The notes under the pieces: generated by a model
What the model was told of the DNA's origin: nothing
Databases searched by the model: none
What the model saw: the letters and a program-made list of their open reading frames with translations, nothing else
Source: Cupriavidus sp. 2SB
GTDB lineage: Bacteria; Pseudomonadota; Gammaproteobacteria; Burkholderiales; Burkholderiaceae
NCBI RefSeq assembly: GCF_005503625.1
Contig: NZ_SCMX01000027.1
Span: forward strand, 19,634 to 83,633
Reading direction: 5' to 3'
Length of the DNA: 64,000 nucleotides
Position numbers and translations under genes: made by a program
Shown: positions 18,704-27,305 of the stretch, one piece after another
How the letters are laid out: each line of letters starts with the position of its first letter
Position numbering within the stretch: position 1 is the stretch's first letter

Positions 18704-18767
18704 TCGCTGCGCGCTGTGCGCGCCTATGCTGTCTTCAACACGACAACATCACAGTGAGGATTGCTCC

Positions 18768-19223
18768 ATGTACAAGCGCATTCTGATCGCCATAGACGGT
18801 GGTCCGTCGTCCGAGCAGGCCATCTTCCAGGCTGTGGGCCTGGCCAAGGAACTGGGCGCGGAGGTCAAGATCCTGTTCGTGGTGGATGACAGCGAATTTT
18901 TCTTCGAGCCGGCCTACGTCAACCCGCAAGAGGTGCTGCGCGGCATGCTTGAGGTAGGTCAACAGGCCCTGGCCCGCGCCGCGCGCCGCTTCGAAAACGC
19001 CGGGGTGCGTGCCTTGACGGAACTGGCCGAGAAGCCGGTGTCGCCGGGCGACATCTCGGGCACCATCGTCAGCCATGCCGAGCAATGGCCTGCCGAACTG
19101 GTGGTGATGGGCACACACGGTCGACGCGGTGTGCGACGCATGATCATGGGCAGCGTGTCCGAAGGCGTGGTGGCCAAGTCGGCCAAGCCAGTACTGCTGA
19201 TTCGCGGCGATACGGTGCATTGA
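18768..19223 (+). CDS. universal stress protein, UspA family
   Basis: A 151-residue single-domain Usp. The N-terminal strand YKRILIAIDG and the C-terminal ATP-binding motif GTHGRRGVRRMIMGSVSE are both intact, so this is an ATP-binding type. The start at 18768 has GTGAGGA at 18754-18760. A FNR-type box lies 65 bases upstream, which fits the known anaerobic or energy-stress induction of some Usp genes in proteobacteria. Confidence 0.93.
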   Translation: MYKRILIAIDGGPSSEQAIFQAVGLAKELGAEVKILFVVDDSEFFFEPAYVNPQEVLRGMLEVGQQALARAARRFENAGVRALTELAEKPVSPGDISGTIVSHAEQWPAELVVMGTHGRRGVRRMIMGSVSEGVVAKSAKPVLLIRGDTVH

Positions 19224-19229
19224 ATCGAT

Positions 19230-19259
19230 AAAAAAAAGCGGGCGCCACCAAGGCGCCCG
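19230..19259 (-). terminator. intrinsic terminator of the second Bug gene (minus strand)
   Basis: CGGGCGCC and GGCGCCCG form an 8-bp stem with loop ACCAA. The A-run at 19230-19237 is a T-run on the minus strand, so the terminator serves the receptor gene ending at 19325. The hairpin may also stop the plus-strand stress gene. Confidence 0.8.
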
Positions 19260-19324
19260 TGCAGTACCGCTTCACAAATTCGGCTTCACGAATTCGACTT
19301 CACAGATTCCTTCTCACAGGCAGG

Positions 19325-20290
19325 TCAGTCGAGCTTGATGCCGACGGTCTTCACCACCTTTTCCCATTTCTGCGAATCCTTGTTCACCATCTGGGAGAAC
19401 TCGTTCGGCCCCAGCGCGCTAGGTTCCATGCCCTGCTTGGTGATGGTCTCGCGGATGTTGGGTTGCGCGAGTACGGCGGCAATCTCCTGCGCCAGTCGGT
19501 TGACCGTGGGCATGGGGGTGCCCCCTGTGGTGAACACGCCGTACCACGACACCACTTCATAGCCCGGTACGCCGGATTCCGCCACGGTGGGCACGTTCGG
19601 CATCGTCGCCACGCGCTTGGCGCTGGTCACGGCCAGGATGCGTACCTTGCCGCTATCCACACCGGCTTTGGCGGACGGCAGGCTCGCAAAGGTCATCTGG
19701 GCCTGGCCGGCCATCACGTCCTGCATCGCCGGGGCGTCACCGCGATACGGGATGTGGGTGATGAAGACCCCAGCCATGCTCTTGAACAGTTCGGCGGACA
19801 GGTGCGAGATCGTGCCGTTACCCGGCGAGGCCACGTTCAGTTCGCCGGGATGGGCCTTGGCATAGGCCAGCAACTCCTGCACGTTCTTGACCGGCAGCGC
19901 GGCGTTGACGACCAGCGCGTTGGCGGATTTCGCCACGAGCGACACGGGCTGCACCCCCTTGACCGGGTCGTAGGGCAGCTTGCTGTAGACGGATGGCGCG
20001 ATGGCTTGTCCGCCTACCGAGCCCAGCAGCAGCACCGAACCATCGGGCTTGGCGCGCGCCATTTCGGCCGTGGCGATAGTGCTGCCGCCGCCGGGCTTGT
20101 TCTCCACCACCATCGTCGTCTTGGTGTTGATCTGGAACTGCGTGGCGACGGTGCGTGCGATGGCATCGTTACCGCCGCCCGGCGCAAAGCCGACCAGCAT
20201 GCGGATGGGGGCAGGGGGCAGTTCCTGCGACAGGGCCTGCGTGGCAAACAACGCCAGTGCAACAGCGGGAACGATCTTGTAAAACGACAT
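19325..20290 (-). CDS. Bug/TctC-family periplasmic solute receptor
   Basis: A 321-residue secreted receptor with signal MSFYKIVPAVALALFATQALS and the signature IRMLVGFAPGGGNDAIAR in place of the more common PFPPGG loop. Later conserved segments are VENKPGGGSTIA and LPYDPVKGVQPVS. The ligand is likely a small carboxylate or amino-acid derivative. It follows the three-subunit oxidase operon by 145 bases on the same strand and may bind that enzyme's substrate. It ends at a clear intrinsic terminator. Confidence 0.9.
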   Translation of the reverse strand: MSFYKIVPAVALALFATQALSQELPPAPIRMLVGFAPGGGNDAIARTVATQFQINTKTTMVVENKPGGGSTIATAEMARAKPDGSVLLLGSVGGQAIAPSVYSKLPYDPVKGVQPVSLVAKSANALVVNAALPVKNVQELLAYAKAHPGELNVASPGNGTISHLSAELFKSMAGVFITHIPYRGDAPAMQDVMAGQAQMTFASLPSAKAGVDSGKVRILAVTSAKRVATMPNVPTVAESGVPGYEVVSWYGVFTTGGTPMPTVNRLAQEIAAVLAQPNIRETITKQGMEPSALGPNEFSQMVNKDSQKWEKVVKTVGIKLD

Positions 20291-20435
20291 GGTTGATCCT
20301 CGATGCAGATTGCAGATAAGTGGGAGAGTCCTCTCGGGGGTGTCGCTGTGCTGGATGGTGGGTGAGATGCCCGGGCGCTGCGTCAGGTCTTGTGCCTGGC
20401 TGTCACCGTCCGGGTCTCGCTTCAGTCTCCGTCCT

Positions 20436-21929
20436 TTATTTTTTGAAACGTACTACGGCTTCGCGCGATGCCTGCGTTTGCGGCAACGTTGCGATCTCGC
20501 CAAGCGTCACCGGCTTGGTCGGGAAACGCAGGCGGTAGTAACCAACGTCGCGCGGATGGCGCTGTTGCTCATCGGCGATTAGTTCGGTCACCGTCAGTCC
20601 GCAGAACCGGCCCTGGCAGGGGCCCATGCCGCAGCGCAGGAATGCCTTGAGCTGGTTCGGCCCCTGGCAACCCATGCGAGCGGCTTCTCGCACTTGCTCG
20701 GCGGTCGCCTCTTCGCAGCGGCAGACGATGGTGTTGCCCACCGGTCGCCGAAATTGCGGCTGCGGGCGATACAACACTTCGAAGAATTCGCGGCCACGCG
20801 TAGCGCGGGCGAGGGCGAGCCGATGCGGCGCGGCCTCGCGGTCGCGTGCTGCGCTGTCCAGGCGGCCCAGCGATGCGGCGGCCTGGATGGCGGCGAGTCG
20901 ACCGCGATGCTCTGCAGCCATCGCACCCGCAATGCCCGCACCATCGCCGGCGATGGTCAGGTGCGGCACCGATGTGGCGCCCCATGCATCGACGGCAGGC
21001 TCCCAGCAGTCCTGCCGCTCGTTCCACGCATGTTCCGCGCCAATGGCGCGCGACAGATTCGTGTTGGGCACCACGCCCTGATGCAGCAGCAACTGATCGA
21101 CTGCGATCGTGCGAGGCTGGCCGTCTGCCGTGTACCGCAGTTCGGCGACCTGTCCGTTGGCACCGGCCACGGCTTCCAGCGCACTGACGCCGCTGATGAT
21201 CGGCACGGCCTTGCGCACCGCGCGCAGCATCTTCAGCCCTTTGCCGAGATAGGCCGAGCGCAGGAAACCCCACGCGTGCGGCAGCGCCTGCATCCACTGG
21301 CCGGACGGCGTGGTTTCGAGGATGGTCTCGATCTTCACGCCGGCATTGAGGTACTGATACGCCAGCAGGTAGAGCAGCGGGCCGCCACCGGCCAGCACCG
21401 TGCGGCCTTCGGGCACCACGCCGGATGTCTTCAGCAGGATCTGCGCGGCACCTGCGGTAATCACGCCGGGCAGCGTCCATCCCGGAATCGGGAAGGGGCG
21501 CTCCTGCGCGCCAGTTGCCAGAATGATGTGGCGGCAGTGGAGCAGACCGGCTTGTGGATCGGCACTGGCACCGGTCACCGAGTAAGCCACTTCGAAGCCC
21601 AGACCATCGGCTTGCGGCTCGCGAGGATTGATCGACCACACCGTGGCCGAAGCAAGATATTGCGCGCCGCTACGCTGGAATGGCGTTAGCAAGTCGAGCC
21701 CGTGCCAGTAATCGGCACCGAGAATGTTGCGCTCCTGCACTGGCGTCGTGCTGATGGCGCGATAGATCTGGCCACCCGGTGCGGGTTGTTCATCGAGCAG
21801 GATCGTGCTCAGTCCCAGTTCGGCGGCACGCGTGGCCGCAGCGAGACCGGCGGGTCCGGCACCGACCACGAGCAGGTCGCGTTCGAGCATGTCAGATGTT
21901 TCGAGCGGAGGCAGGTTCGTCATGGTCAT
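20436..21929 (-). CDS. FAD/NAD(P)-binding oxidoreductase subunit, OoxA/NoxA/HcnB-like
   Basis: A 497-residue flavoprotein subunit. An N-terminal FAD site (LLVVGAGPAGLAAATRAAEL) and a second dinucleotide fold (TVLAGGGPLLYLLAYQYL) are followed by a C-terminal BFD-like iron-sulfur region with four cysteines (VCRCEEAT, then CGMGPCQGRFCG). This layout belongs to the large subunit of opine oxidases, D-hydroxyproline dehydrogenase and HcnB of hydrogen cyanide synthase. The start at 21929 overlaps the small iron-sulfur gene's stop (ATGA). Function is read as oxidation of an imino or amino acid with membrane electron transfer; the substrate is open. Confidence 0.85.
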   Translation of the reverse strand: MTMTNLPPLETSDMLERDLLVVGAGPAGLAAATRAAELGLSTILLDEQPAPGGQIYRAISTTPVQERNILGADYWHGLDLLTPFQRSGAQYLASATVWSINPREPQADGLGFEVAYSVTGASADPQAGLLHCRHIILATGAQERPFPIPGWTLPGVITAGAAQILLKTSGVVPEGRTVLAGGGPLLYLLAYQYLNAGVKIETILETTPSGQWMQALPHAWGFLRSAYLGKGLKMLRAVRKAVPIISGVSALEAVAGANGQVAELRYTADGQPRTIAVDQLLLHQGVVPNTNLSRAIGAEHAWNERQDCWEPAVDAWGATSVPHLTIAGDGAGIAGAMAAEHRGRLAAIQAAASLGRLDSAARDREAAPHRLALARATRGREFFEVLYRPQPQFRRPVGNTIVCRCEEATAEQVREAARMGCQGPNQLKAFLRCGMGPCQGRFCGLTVTELIADEQQRHPRDVGYYRLRFPTKPVTLGEIATLPQTQASREAVVRFKK

Positions 21930-22234
21930 ACGGCCACCTCGCGTGCGCCGAGTTGGCGTTCCACGCGCATGCCATCGCGCACGCGGGTCATGCAGGCTTG
22001 CTGGTTGGGACGGCCATCGATGCTGACGAGGCAGTCGTAGCAGACGCCCATCATGCAGAAGGGTCCGCGCGCAGCGCCCGATACGGCGGTGTCGCGGCAG
22101 GCCGCAACGTTGGCGGCGAACAGTGCGGCGGCGACGGTATCGGTCTCGCGGCATTCCAGCGTGGCGCCATCCACGGTGACGCGCACCGTGCGGCCGGCGG
22201 TCTGCGCGGCGGTGGCGTCAAGTCTTCTGAACAT
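21926..22234 (-). CDS. small (2Fe-2S) subunit, HcnA-like
   Basis: A 102-residue ferredoxin-like protein with cysteines in CRDTAVSGAARGPFCMMGVC and YDC, typical of the HcnA/Fer2_4 type that passes electrons between flavin subunits. It sits between the two FAD subunits, overlapping the upstream gene by 17 bases and the downstream one by four, so the complex is made in fixed proportion by coupled translation. Confidence 0.87.
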   Translation of the reverse strand: MFRRLDATAAQTAGRTVRVTVDGATLECRETDTVAAALFAANVAACRDTAVSGAARGPFCMMGVCYDCLVSIDGRPNQQACMTRVRDGMRVERQLGAREVAV

Positions 22235-23360
22235 GGAATCTCCGGGTCGAAAAAATGTCCAGCTCCCGCGGCAGCGCGCCAGCGGCGATCATCGGGGCGA
22301 GGGTCTCTGCATGGGCGGCGGCCAGCGTCACGCCGCTATGGCAGGTGACGATGAACGCGCCGGGATGGCTGGTGGACTGCTCGTAGACCGGAAAGCCATC
22401 CTGTGCGCGTACGCGCAGCGCCGACCACGCTCGCACCGCGCGGACATCACGCAGGGCGGGCAACGTACGCACGGCACGGTCGGCCAGCGTAGCCAGGATC
22501 GGCAGCGTGGTGATCTGGTCGGCGTAGCCCGCATCCTCCTGCGAATCGCCAACCAGCCAGCTACCTTCGTCGTTCTGGCGCAGGGTCACCAGTGGTGTAT
22601 CGAGCAGACGGCGCGTACGTTCGAGCACGAGGATCTGACCGCGCTGCGGCGCCATGGGCAGGTCGATGCCGACCATCGCACCCAGTTCGCCATTGCGCAG
22701 ACCCGAGGCCAGCACGATCTTGCGGGCGCGCACCGTGCCATTCGGGGTGCTCAGCGAGAACTCGCCCGATGACGACTGCGATATGGCGGTCACGCCGTGG
22801 AAAGGCAGGTACTGGACATCGCCCCGGCTAAACGCCGTATGAAAGGCGCGAAGCAGCTTGAGCGGATTGACGATGCCGTCGTGCGGCGTCCAGATGGCGC
22901 CGGTCACGTCTGGGCCGAGTCCGGGCACGAGCGATGCGGCTTGATGATGGTCGAGCAGCTTCCACTCGTACGGCTCCACGCCGGGCTGGGCCATGAGTTT
23001 TTGGACCCAGGCCAGGCGCGCTTCCACTTCGTAGTCGCCCATCAGGGGCGTCAGGCCGCCTTTCTGTTCGAGCGCCACATCGATGCCGGTTTCCTTCTGC
23101 AAACGGTCTGCGAGTCCAGGCCAGAGACGCGTGGAACCAAGCGTCCAGCGGCTGTACGCACCCATGCCGAAGCCCTTGCTCTGCAGCCAGACCAACCCGA
23201 AATTGCCGCGCGAGGCACGCAGCGCAACGTCGCCCTCGTCGAGCACGGCGATGGAGCCGACGCGGTCGCGCAGTCCGTAGGCGATGGCCGAGCCGACCAG
23301 GCCACCGCCAACTACGGCAACGTCGAAGACCGGCAGGGCGGAAGTGGAGGCGCCGGCCAT
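22218..23360 (-). CDS. FAD-dependent amino/imino acid oxidase subunit, OoxB/HcnC-like
   Basis: A 380-residue DAO-family flavoprotein: DVAVVGGGLVGSAIAYGL at residues about 13-30 binds FAD, and the C-terminal strand PGAFIVTCHSGVTLAAA closes the site. With the next two genes it forms an alpha-beta-gamma complex like opine oxidase or D-hydroxyproline dehydrogenase, in which this subunit oxidises the C-N bond. An LTTR box about 130 bases upstream and a LysR gene beyond it suggest substrate-dependent induction. Hydrogen cyanide synthase is an alternative name by homology, but the setting does not favour it. Confidence 0.85.
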   Translation of the reverse strand: MAGASTSALPVFDVAVVGGGLVGSAIAYGLRDRVGSIAVLDEGDVALRASRGNFGLVWLQSKGFGMGAYSRWTLGSTRLWPGLADRLQKETGIDVALEQKGGLTPLMGDYEVEARLAWVQKLMAQPGVEPYEWKLLDHHQAASLVPGLGPDVTGAIWTPHDGIVNPLKLLRAFHTAFSRGDVQYLPFHGVTAISQSSSGEFSLSTPNGTVRARKIVLASGLRNGELGAMVGIDLPMAPQRGQILVLERTRRLLDTPLVTLRQNDEGSWLVGDSQEDAGYADQITTLPILATLADRAVRTLPALRDVRAVRAWSALRVRAQDGFPVYEQSTSHPGAFIVTCHSGVTLAAAHAETLAPMIAAGALPRELDIFSTRRFHVQKT

Positions 23361-23491
23361 CAGTCGGGCCTCCGGTGAGGGGGGAGCGGGCCTTCGGCCC
23401 TGTTATGCGTCATGGGGAGACTCGTCTGAATCGTTCGGACGAGTATGCGGAGCCGCCCCGACTTGCGCAAATACGAGTCTGTCAGGCGTCC

Positions 23492-23506
23492 ATACGAAAA
23501 CCGTAT
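23492..23506. promoter_or_regulatory. LysR-type box upstream of the oxidase operon
   Basis: ATAC-N7-GTAT, the known LTTR recognition form, sits within a perfect 7-bp inverted repeat CCATACG/CGTATGG (23490-23508). It lies between the LysR gene and the three-subunit oxidase operon. Confidence 0.65.
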
Positions 23507-23528
23507 GGGGGGAGGATCAACACAGGTT

Positions 23529-24425
23529 TCAGCCCGGCAGCGCGCCGGTTTCCGTGGCGAGGACTTCGATCATCCGCGCGTTGAATCGCTCCACCAGCAC
23601 GTTGGCAGGCCGGTTGCGCGCCAGCAACAGGTAGCTGACAAACGGAATGCGGGGCGCAAAGGGGCGAATGACGAGGTCGTTGCCATGCATCCGCGCCACC
23701 AGCGGATTGACGATGCCCACCCCCATGCCTAGCGCGACCATCCGGCAGATGGTGGCGCCATAAGGCGTCTCGAAGTGCATGATGCGCCGGTCGTCATCGG
23801 CAAAGGCGGCGTCGATGGACGCACGCAGGCCGTCGCCATGGGTCATCGAGATAAAGGATTCCCCGGCCAGATCGGCCGGGGTGATCACGTCGAGACTGGC
23901 GAGCCGATGCCCGTGCGGCATCACGCAGCAGCCCGCCACATCGGCAATGGGCTGGGCTTCGGTCACGGCCGCAGGTGGCAGGTAGGACACCAGGCCGAGG
24001 TCGCAATAGCGGCTCCCCACCCAGTCGGCCACCAGTTGCGTGCTGCCGGTTTCCATCGCCACGTAGACATCGGGATGATCGGCGTGGAAGTGCTGCAACA
24101 CGGTGGGCAGCACCGTCATCGCCAGCGAAGGCACCGTGGCAATCCGCAGCCTTCCCTTGCCGAACTGCCGAATGTTGCGCGCCGCATCCTTGAGCGCATC
24201 GAGGCCGACGAAGGCGCGATCCACTTCGCGCAGGAACGCGAGTCCTTCCTCGGTAGGGGTCAGGCGACCCGCGCTTCGCGTGAACAACGTCAGGCCGGTG
24301 GTGTATTCGAGCTGCGCAATCAGACGGCTGACATTGGGCTGCGACGTATAGAGCTCGCTCGCGGCGGCGGTCATGGAGCCCGAGCGCATGACTGCGCGAA
24401 AGGCGTCGATTTCCTTGAATTTCAT
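23529..24425 (-). CDS. LysR-family regulator, NocR/OccR-like
   Basis: A 298-residue LTTR. The N-terminal winged helix (FRAVMRSGSMTAAASELYTS followed by QPNVSRLIAQLE) precedes a standard effector-binding domain with RLRIATVPSLAMTVLP. The wording of the DNA-binding region and the following linker (DAARNIRQFGKGRLRI) recall the opine-catabolism regulators NocR and OccR. It is placed between the oxidase operon (same strand, downstream) and a divergent lyase gene; matching LTTR boxes lie in front of both. It probably activates both in response to the pathway substrate. Confidence 0.9.
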   Translation of the reverse strand: MKFKEIDAFRAVMRSGSMTAAASELYTSQPNVSRLIAQLEYTTGLTLFTRSAGRLTPTEEGLAFLREVDRAFVGLDALKDAARNIRQFGKGRLRIATVPSLAMTVLPTVLQHFHADHPDVYVAMETGSTQLVADWVGSRYCDLGLVSYLPPAAVTEAQPIADVAGCCVMPHGHRLASLDVITPADLAGESFISMTHGDGLRASIDAAFADDDRRIMHFETPYGATICRMVALGMGVGIVNPLVARMHGNDLVIRPFAPRIPFVSYLLLARNRPANVLVERFNARMIEVLATETGALPG

Positions 24426-24480
24426 ACCGTTTGTGGGGTGGGGGCGTTCGGCAATCGTTCGGCAATGATGGGCCGATGGT

Positions 24481-24495
24481 ATATCAAATCCGTAT
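24481..24495. promoter_or_regulatory. LysR-type box in the lysR/lyase divergent region
   Basis: ATAT-N7-GTAT, one base away from the box at 23492-23506 and with the same right flank CCGTATGG (24490-24497). It is 56 bases upstream of the LysR start and 88 bases upstream of the lyase start. A further CGGTATGG lies at 24521-24528. Confidence 0.55.
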
Positions 24496-24582
24496 GGTCA
24501 CCCGCGATATTGTGATTTGACGGTATGGGCTGCCGATTCCGATACTGGTTTCCATCGCACAAGACGAACAGGAAATCGCCCC

Positions 24583-26085
24583 ATGGAATCGAAAGTCAGC
24601 CGCCGCCTGACCCAGCCCACCGCCCCCGAGGTGTGCCAATTCATCTACCAGCCGCGCCTTGACCGCGACTTCGCACCGGGCTTCCGCTATCTCACGGATA
24701 TCAACGCGGCGCATTTGCTGATGCTGAGCGGCGCCGGGCTGATCCCGTCGGACGTGGCGGCGACACTCGCCTGCGCATTGCACCGTATGACGGAGGAAGG
24801 TCCGGAGGCCGTGGCACTCGATCCGCAACGCGAGGACGCCTACTTCAACTACGAGGCTCGACTGATGGAAGTAGCAGGTGCCGATGCAGGCGGACGCCTG
24901 CACGTAGCCCGCAGCCGCAACGATATCCTCGCGACGCTCGATCGACTGCGTGCCCGTGACGCCGTGCTCGAACTCTTGTCGACGATGCTCGACACACGCG
25001 AAACGATATTGGACAAGGCCGCCGCCCATGCCGATACCGTGATGCCCGGCTACACGCATTTGCAGGCGGCGCAGCCGATCACCTATGGCTATTACCTCTG
25101 CGGTATTGGCGAAGCGCTCGGTCGTGACATCGCCCGCCTGCACCGGGCGCTGGAATTGCTCGATGCCTGCCCGCTCGGCGCCGGCGCACTGGCCGGTACG
25201 GCGTTTCCGATCGATCGCCATGCCACGGCCCGCTGGCTAGGGTTCTCGCGTCCCGCCCCGAACGCGCTCGACGCCGTGGCCTCGCGCGACTTTGCCTGGG
25301 AGATTCTCTCCGCGATCACGATTGCCGCAGTCACCTGGGGCCGCGTCGCGCAAGACCTCTATGTCTGGGCCACGCCGGAATTCGGCCTGATCGATTTCCC
25401 CGACAGCGTGGCGGGAACATCGAGCATCATGCCGCAGAAGAAAAACCCGGTTGTTCTCGAATACCTGAAAGGCAAGGGAGGCCACATGCTGGGCCTGCTG
25501 ACCGGCGCACTCGGCGCGCTGAAAGGCACCCATTTCACGCATTCCGGCGACGGCAACCGCGAAAGCATGCGCGGATTCTGGGACGCTGTGGAAGAAGGCA
25601 GGCGCTGCGCCAGCTTGTTGAAACTGGTGCTGGAGCATGCCGAACCGCAGCGCGTGAACATGCTGACAAAGGCGCGGCGCGATTTCTCATCCGCCACCGA
25701 TCTCGCCGACATGCTCGTGCGTGACGCCGGCATGTCGTTCCGCGAAGCCCATCATGTAGTGGGCGCAGTCGTGCGCGAAGCACTCGATCGACACATCCCC
25801 GCCTGCGAAATCGACAGCGACATGGTGGACCGCGCTGCGCTGGAAGTGACTGGCCGTGCCGTGGGCGTGGATGCTGAAGCGGTAACGCGCTGCCTCGATC
25901 CGGAGCAGGGGGTGGCGGCGCGCTTGTCGGAGGGTGGACCTGCTCCGATGCGGGTGCGCGAGCAGGTGGCGGTACAACGCGATGAACTGGCGCGGGATCG
26001 GTGCGCTATCGAAGTCGTGGTGAATCAAGTTGCTGCAGCACGGGAGGCGATGCAGGAGGCAATGGGGGCGCTTGGTGGCAAGTAA
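24583..26085 (+). CDS. argininosuccinate-lyase-superfamily lyase
   Basis: A 500-residue member of the fumarase/aspartase/argininosuccinate lyase superfamily. The signature loop GTSSIMPQKKNP is at about residues 282-293, with RSRNDI (near residue 110) and TVMPGYTHLQAAQP (near 150) as the other two conserved regions. These enzymes eliminate fumarate from N-succinyl compounds. Placement opposite a NocR-like regulator and an opine-type oxidase argues for a catabolic role on a fumarate- or succinate-linked amine, rather than arginine biosynthesis. EDDS lyase is a known catabolic relative. The start at 24583 has AGGAAA upstream; the longer frame is not supported. Confidence 0.82.
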   Translation: MESKVSRRLTQPTAPEVCQFIYQPRLDRDFAPGFRYLTDINAAHLLMLSGAGLIPSDVAATLACALHRMTEEGPEAVALDPQREDAYFNYEARLMEVAGADAGGRLHVARSRNDILATLDRLRARDAVLELLSTMLDTRETILDKAAAHADTVMPGYTHLQAAQPITYGYYLCGIGEALGRDIARLHRALELLDACPLGAGALAGTAFPIDRHATARWLGFSRPAPNALDAVASRDFAWEILSAITIAAVTWGRVAQDLYVWATPEFGLIDFPDSVAGTSSIMPQKKNPVVLEYLKGKGGHMLGLLTGALGALKGTHFTHSGDGNRESMRGFWDAVEEGRRCASLLKLVLEHAEPQRVNMLTKARRDFSSATDLADMLVRDAGMSFREAHHVVGAVVREALDRHIPACEIDSDMVDRAALEVTGRAVGVDAEAVTRCLDPEQGVAARLSEGGPAPMRVREQVAVQRDELARDRCAIEVVVNQVAAAREAMQEAMGALGGK

Positions 26086-26101
26086 ATCCGGTGGGAGGCG
26101 A

Positions 26102-27196
26102 TTAGGGTCCGATGTACCGGCTGCAATCGGGCATTGGCGAATCCGGCGCATAAACTCCGCGATCGTCTAGCCGGAAGGTGCGTGTGAAGCTGCAGACGGG
26201 GTCGATGACGTTGGCGTCGGCGCCTTCGCGTTGATTGGTTGCCTTCGCTGTAGCACTCTCTGTTGGCAAGGGGCTGCCGGAATCCTTCGATGCTTCCGTG
26301 TCGTAGACCAGTTGCGGAAAGCCGGATTCCACATTGCGATCCAGTGTCAGTGTCGAAAAAAAGTAATGGTCCGGGCAGGCTTTCTTGCGCCGGTCCTCGG
26401 CACTATCCGATTTGCAGTCGGGAAATCTTCGTATGACCGCGCTGGGAAGCGTCAGGATTTCCCGGGACTGGAACGTTGTGCCGCGCCGTGTGATCCGGAA
26501 GAGATGCGTTTGCCAGGTGCGATCCCTCTTGTCCCACGTCACGTAAATGTCCGACGTGATGGCGCGCAAGCCCACCACGATGCTGTTGTCCTTGCTGTCT
26601 GTGCGAAGGACGGTAGCCCATGGCAAGGCCGACACTGCGCCTTTGCTCGTTGAAGCGGTGGGGAACTTGAACCGATACGTGGCGGGATTCGTCCCCGCAT
26701 ATTGGATCTCGACCCATTGCCATGCTTCGTCGAGATCTGCCTTGGGCGAAACGCGAACGCAGAGTTGCTGGTCTGGTGTACAGCCCTCCAGCAATGGTGC
26801 ATCGGGTACACCTGAGCTGTTGTCGATCAAGGGCTCCATCCGGTTACCCGCACGATCGGTCTTCACGGCGAACTGAAAGCTCTGCAATTCGGCGATCCGC
26901 GCCTGGTAGAGCGCCTCCAGACACGCGACGTCCTGCCCACAGTGGCTCCGCTTCTCCATCCATTGCCACTCGGAGGATGGATCGAGGGCCGGGCCGAATA
27001 CGCTTTCCGATGCCGCTTTACGAGCTTCGGCCATCTCGCGCTCAAGCTTGGGAAAATCTGCGGCGATGCAGGCTGCCTTTGCAGATTCCGACGGCTGCTT
27101 GTTGCAATCGATCCAGGCTGCGTGCGCGCCCAGTGAGAGGATCGAGAGCGCGCAACACGCACACGATAGAAGCAGTATTTTGAAGCGACGACGCAT
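26102..27196 (-). CDS. secreted protein of unknown function, LprI-like N-terminus
   Basis: A 364-residue protein with a signal peptide (RRRFKILLLSCACCALSILS) and a following cysteine-containing helical segment (WIDCNKQPSESAKAACIAAD) that resembles DUF1311/LprI domains. The remainder is beta-rich with scattered cysteines, compatible with a disulfide-bonded periplasmic protein. I recognise no catalytic motif. It converges with the lyase gene with a 16-base gap. The ATG at 27196 was preferred to the one nine codons earlier because it gives a normal signal peptide. Confidence 0.65.
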   Translation of the reverse strand: MRRRFKILLLSCACCALSILSLGAHAAWIDCNKQPSESAKAACIAADFPKLEREMAEARKAASESVFGPALDPSSEWQWMEKRSHCGQDVACLEALYQARIAELQSFQFAVKTDRAGNRMEPLIDNSSGVPDAPLLEGCTPDQQLCVRVSPKADLDEAWQWVEIQYAGTNPATYRFKFPTASTSKGAVSALPWATVLRTDSKDNSIVVGLRAITSDIYVTWDKRDRTWQTHLFRITRRGTTFQSREILTLPSAVIRRFPDCKSDSAEDRRKKACPDHYFFSTLTLDRNVESGFPQLVYDTEASKDSGSPLPTESATAKATNQREGADANVIDPVCSFTRTFRLDDRGVYAPDSPMPDCSRYIGP

Positions 27197-27305
27197 GACG
27201 ATTTCGAAGGCAGGTTGTGGCACCGGCTGAAATCATAGGTCTATCGTCCGTGCAAGGCGGTCCCATCAGATCAAACAAAAACGCCGCCGCGCTAAAATCC
27301 CGTCC

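Noticed and set aside
20436..23360. Hydrogen cyanide synthase (hcnABC)
   Set aside because: Homology to HcnABC is real, but opine oxidase and D-hydroxyproline dehydrogenase share the same subunits, and the Bug receptor, NocR-like regulator and lyase favour catabolism of an imported compound.
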